Below, piece by piece: positions 61,572 to 64,000 of a stretch of 64,000 nucleotides of DNA. Position 1 is the first letter of the stretch, and each line of letters starts with the position of its first letter. Under the pieces are notes generated by a model that saw only the letters and a program-made list of their open reading frames with translations, was not told the DNA's origin and ran no database searches. Source of the DNA: Hoylesella marshii DSM 16973 = JCM 13450 (GTDB taxonomy: Bacteria > Bacteroidota > Bacteroidia > Bacteroidales > Bacteroidaceae); contig NZ_GL397214.1 of the NCBI RefSeq assembly GCF_000146675.1, positions 888,291-952,290 of the forward strand, in the 5' to 3' direction. Both the position numbers and the translations under genes were made by a program.

Positions 61572-61590
61572 ACGACGTTTTTTATGAATG

Positions 61591-61621
61591 CAAAGATAAT
61601 TTAAACGATAGAGACCGCAAA
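61591..61621 (-). promoter_or_regulatory. Promoter for rsmA
   Basis: On the minus strand, TTTG (61621-61618), 19 bases, TATCTTTG (61598-61591), a full consensus match 20 bases before the ATG. It is divergent from, and close to, the promoter at 61641. Confidence 0.7.
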
Positions 61622-61640
61622 ATAAAATACCGTCTTTTCC

Positions 61641-61671
61641 TTTGTCATACAAGCTAATTCCACTATCTTTG
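61641..61671 (+). promoter_or_regulatory. Promoter for the YbhN-like gene
   Basis: TTTG (61641-61644), 19 bases, TATCTTTG (61664-61671), a full consensus match 21 bases before the ATG at 61692. Confidence 0.7.
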
Positions 61672-61691
61672 CACCTACGAGGACGGGAAAC

Positions 61692-62717
61692 ATGAAACTG
61701 AAAACGATAGCAGACAACACCCTGAAGATAACCCTACCATTGCTACTTGGCGGAGCTATCCTCTATTGGATGTATCGCGACTTCGACTTCAAACGCATCG
61801 AGCACGTGGCGCTCCATGAGATGAATTGGACGTGGATGCTCCTTTCGTTCCCGTTCGGTGTGTTGGCACAGCTGTTCAGAGGGTGGCGGTGGAACCTTGC
61901 TCTCACCCCTTTAGGCGAACATCCGCGCACTTCGACCAGCATCCATGCCGTTTTTCTGTCGTATGCCGTGAGCCTTGTGGTGCCGCGTATCGGCGAGTTT
62001 GCTCGTTGCGGTGTGTTGAAGCGCTACGACGGCGTGTCGTTTCCCAAAGCATTGGGCACGGTAGTAACCGAACGCGTGATAGATTCGCTGCTCGTGTTGC
62101 TGGTTACCGGACTCACTTTTATCTCGCAGTTGCACGTCTTTCGCACGTTTTTCGACCGCACCGGCACGCGACTTGATGCCATTGCAAGTCGCTTTTCTAC
62201 AACAGGCTGGATAGTTACGGGCGTGTGCATCGTTGCTGCCGTTGTTCTCTCCATACTGCTCCTGCGTCGTTTCTCCTTATATAATAAGGTGAAAGATACC
62301 GTGGGAGACATCGGGAAAGGCGTCATGTCATTGCGCCGTGTACGCAATATGCCCCTCTTCCTGTTGCTCACCGTTGCGATATGGGGCAGCTATTTCCTGC
62401 ATTATTACCTCACCTTCTTTTGTTTCGACTTCACCGCCAATCTCGGCATGAGTTGTGCCCTCGTCACGTTCATCGTGGGCAGCATTGCTGTCATCGTGCC
62501 TACCCCCAACGGTGCCGGCCCGTGGCATTTCGCCGTGAAGACCATGTTCATACTCTACGGCGTGGCCGATGTAAACGCCCTTTTCTTCGTGCTCATCGTC
62601 CATACCGTGCAGACCATGCTCGTTATCCTGCTGGGCATCTACGCATGGGTAGCCCTGTCGTTCACCCGTAAGAGACAGACGGCTCTCAGCCCCGTTTCCG
62701 ACTTTTCATCAACCTAA
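61692..62717 (+). CDS. YbhN/UPF0104-family integral membrane protein
   Basis: A 341-residue membrane protein of the LPG-synthase transmembrane (UPF0104/YbhN, MprF flippase-like) family, with 7-8 TM segments. Conserved features are RGWRWNLAL after TM2, the VPRIGEFARCGVLKRY segment with its Gly-Glu-Arg pattern, TERVIDSLLVL, and PTPNGAGPWHF near the end. Relatives move or modify lipids, but there is no MprF synthase domain here, so the substrate is unknown. It has its own promoter and is 27 bases before pepD. Confidence 0.85.
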   Translation: MKLKTIADNTLKITLPLLLGGAILYWMYRDFDFKRIEHVALHEMNWTWMLLSFPFGVLAQLFRGWRWNLALTPLGEHPRTSTSIHAVFLSYAVSLVVPRIGEFARCGVLKRYDGVSFPKALGTVVTERVIDSLLVLLVTGLTFISQLHVFRTFFDRTGTRLDAIASRFSTTGWIVTGVCIVAAVVLSILLLRRFSLYNKVKDTVGDIGKGVMSLRRVRNMPLFLLLTVAIWGSYFLHYYLTFFCFDFTANLGMSCALVTFIVGSIAVIVPTPNGAGPWHFAVKTMFILYGVADVNALFFVLIVHTVQTMLVILLGIYAWVALSFTRKRQTALSPVSDFSST

Positions 62718-62744
62718 ATACAAACCTTAAAATTTTAAAACAAC

Positions 62745-64000
62745 ATGAGTGAAATCAAAAATCTGAAACCCGAAGGCATCTGGAGAAACTTCTATGCCTT
62801 GACACAGGTACCCCGTCCCTCCGGACATTTAGAAAAAGTGCAGCAATTTCTGCTTGACTTTGCCAAAAAAGTGGGCGTAGAGGCTTTTAAAGACCCCGCC
62901 GGCAACATTGTGATGCGTAAACCCGCTTCGCCGGGCATGGAGAATCGTAAGGGCGTGGTGCTGCAAGCCCACATGGATATGGTACCGCAAAAGTCGAAAG
63001 ACAGTACCCATAACTTCGAGACCGACCCCATTCAAACTTATATTGATGGCGATTGGGTAAAGGCCAAAGGTACCACCCTCGGAGCCGACAACGGGTTAGG
63101 TCTCGCTGCCATCATGGCCGTGATGGAAGACAAAACCCTCAAACACGGACCCATCGAAGGTCTCTGCACGGTAGACGAAGAGACGGGTATGTATGGTGCG
63201 AACGACCTTCCTGCCGGAGAACTCCGCGGAGACATCCTCCTCAACCTCGACACCGAAGAAGAAGGAGAAATGATTATCGGTAGCGCCGGAGGTATCAACC
63301 TGACCGCAGAAATGAATTACAACGAGGTGGACATCGACAAGAGTCACGCCGCCGTTAAGGTGATTATCAAAGGTCTGAAAGGTGGCCATTCCGGTTTGGA
63401 AATCAACGAAGGCCGCGGCAATGCTAATAAACTCATGGTGCGCTTCGTCAGTGAAGCCATCGACAAGTACTCCGCACGCCTCGCTACTTGGGCAGGCGGC
63501 AACATGCGCAACGCCATCCCCTTCGAGGCCGAGGTAGTGCTCACACTGCCTAAAGATAAGGTGACCGCCCTCAAAACCCGCGTCGACGAATGGAAAACAT
63601 GCTTCAACAGCGAATATAAAGGCATTGAAAACGACATTCTCTTCTTCGCTGAAGATACCCCCATGCCCAGCATGCAAGTGCCGGAAGACGTGCAAAACAA
63701 CCTCATCCGCGCCATCTACGCCTGCCACAACGGCGTTATTCGCTTCATCCCCACCATCCCCGAAAAGGTGGAAACGTCCTCCAACCTCGCTATCGTAGAG
63801 ATAGGTAGCGGCAAGGCTTTCGTCAAAGTACTCGCCAGAAGCTCCAGCGAGACCATGAAAGAGTATGTTTCCAAAACCGTCGAAAGTGCCTTCCAACTCA
63901 TCGGAATGACCACCACACGTGATGGTGACTACATGGGATGGAATCCCAATACCGACAGCGAAATCGTTAAAATCATGGCCGGTATCTACCAGAATCTCTT
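62745..64000 (+). CDS. pepD: Cytosol non-specific dipeptidase PepD (3' truncated by the window)
   Basis: An M20C metallopeptidase hydrolysing dipeptides, including aminoacyl-histidine, in the cytosol. The start MSEIKNLKPEGIWRNFYALTQ (in part) and SGHLEKVQQFLL are typical. Metal and catalytic residues visible: His in LQAHMDM, bridging Asp in GADNGLGL, catalytic Glu pair in DEETGM, and Asp in LDTEEEG; the GGHSG dimer loop follows. The frame is open through 64000, 418 codons, about 65 short of the usual length, so the end lies outside. It could share the upstream promoter at 61641. Confidence 0.94.
   Translation, partial: MSEIKNLKPEGIWRNFYALTQVPRPSGHLEKVQQFLLDFAKKVGVEAFKDPAGNIVMRKPASPGMENRKGVVLQAHMDMVPQKSKDSTHNFETDPIQTYIDGDWVKAKGTTLGADNGLGLAAIMAVMEDKTLKHGPIEGLCTVDEETGMYGANDLPAGELRGDILLNLDTEEEGEMIIGSAGGINLTAEMNYNEVDIDKSHAAVKVIIKGLKGGHSGLEINEGRGNANKLMVRFVSEAIDKYSARLATWAGGNMRNAIPFEAEVVLTLPKDKVTALKTRVDEWKTCFNSEYKGIENDILFFAEDTPMPSMQVPEDVQNNLIRAIYACHNGVIRFIPTIPEKVETSSNLAIVEIGSGKAFVKVLARSSSETMKEYVSKTVESAFQLIGMTTTRDGDYMGWNPNTDSEIVKIMAGIYQNL

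Overview
The window looks like a chromosomal segment of a Bacteroidales bacterium, most likely a Prevotella-type member of the Prevotellaceae. The support is a fused murF-alr gene, a bacterial serine palmitoyltransferase, Bacteroidetes-only families (DUF4348, DUF4421, DUF4494), a short SerA with Lys in place of the catalytic His, and promoters of the Bacteroidetes type (TTTG, about 20 bp, TAnnTTTG) rather than -35/-10 boxes. No prophage, plasmid or CRISPR locus is visible. Almost all genes are housekeeping.

Layout. 0.5-8 kb (+): a lipoprotein, murB, a metallo-beta-lactamase-fold hydrolase, DUF4494, yggS, a Gfo/Idh oxidoreductase, a DUF4421 barrel protein and a DUF1460 cell-wall amidase-like protein. 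8-14.7 kb (+): gyrA, two paralogous TPR proteins separated by a 28-bp RNA hairpin, and a DEAD-box-like helicase. 14.8-18.7 kb (+): serC, serA, DUF1015 and an IMPACT-family gene, a serine-biosynthesis operon. 18.9-24.3 kb: HAD phosphatase, a secreted protein, tRNA-Pro, and divergent spt and lipid kinase (sphingolipid chemistry), then trmN6. 24.4-31.2 kb (+): lon, tgt, lptG, rhlE-like helicase, hutD. 31.6-44.7 kb (-): MFS carrier with an S9 peptidase, yidC, pyrG, thrS, a TPR protein, def, ruvX and a SPOR lipoprotein. 45-51.8 kb (+): a YtxH/holin-like/hypothetical trio, uvrA, murF-alr. 52.7-61.6 kb (-): lptD, HD-domain protein, acyl-ACP thioesterase, metG, rsmA. 61.7-64 kb (+): a YbhN-like membrane protein and a pepD that runs off the window. 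Cell-envelope genes recur throughout (murB, DUF1460, lptG, yidC, murF-alr, lptD, spt).

The unusual content is in the gaps. Eight intergenic regions hold tandem repeats with only two periods: exactly 22 bp (five loci) or exactly 41 bp (three loci). The sequence differs from locus to locus, but the period is kept, and many units are centred on a short dyad whose two arms change together. Near 57.5 and 60.4 kb there are two MITE-like elements with matching inverted ends and 8-bp target duplications (one perfect, one 7/8). The second carries a 41-bp array inside it, which resembles the minisatellite-bearing BrickBuilt MITEs of Porphyromonas gingivalis. Next to it is a likely small RNA gene with its own promoter and terminator (about 59,960-60,247). 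These repeats, the MITE, the RNA gene and the strand-specific hairpin at 12.0 kb are the best leads. All were found by eye, without database searches.
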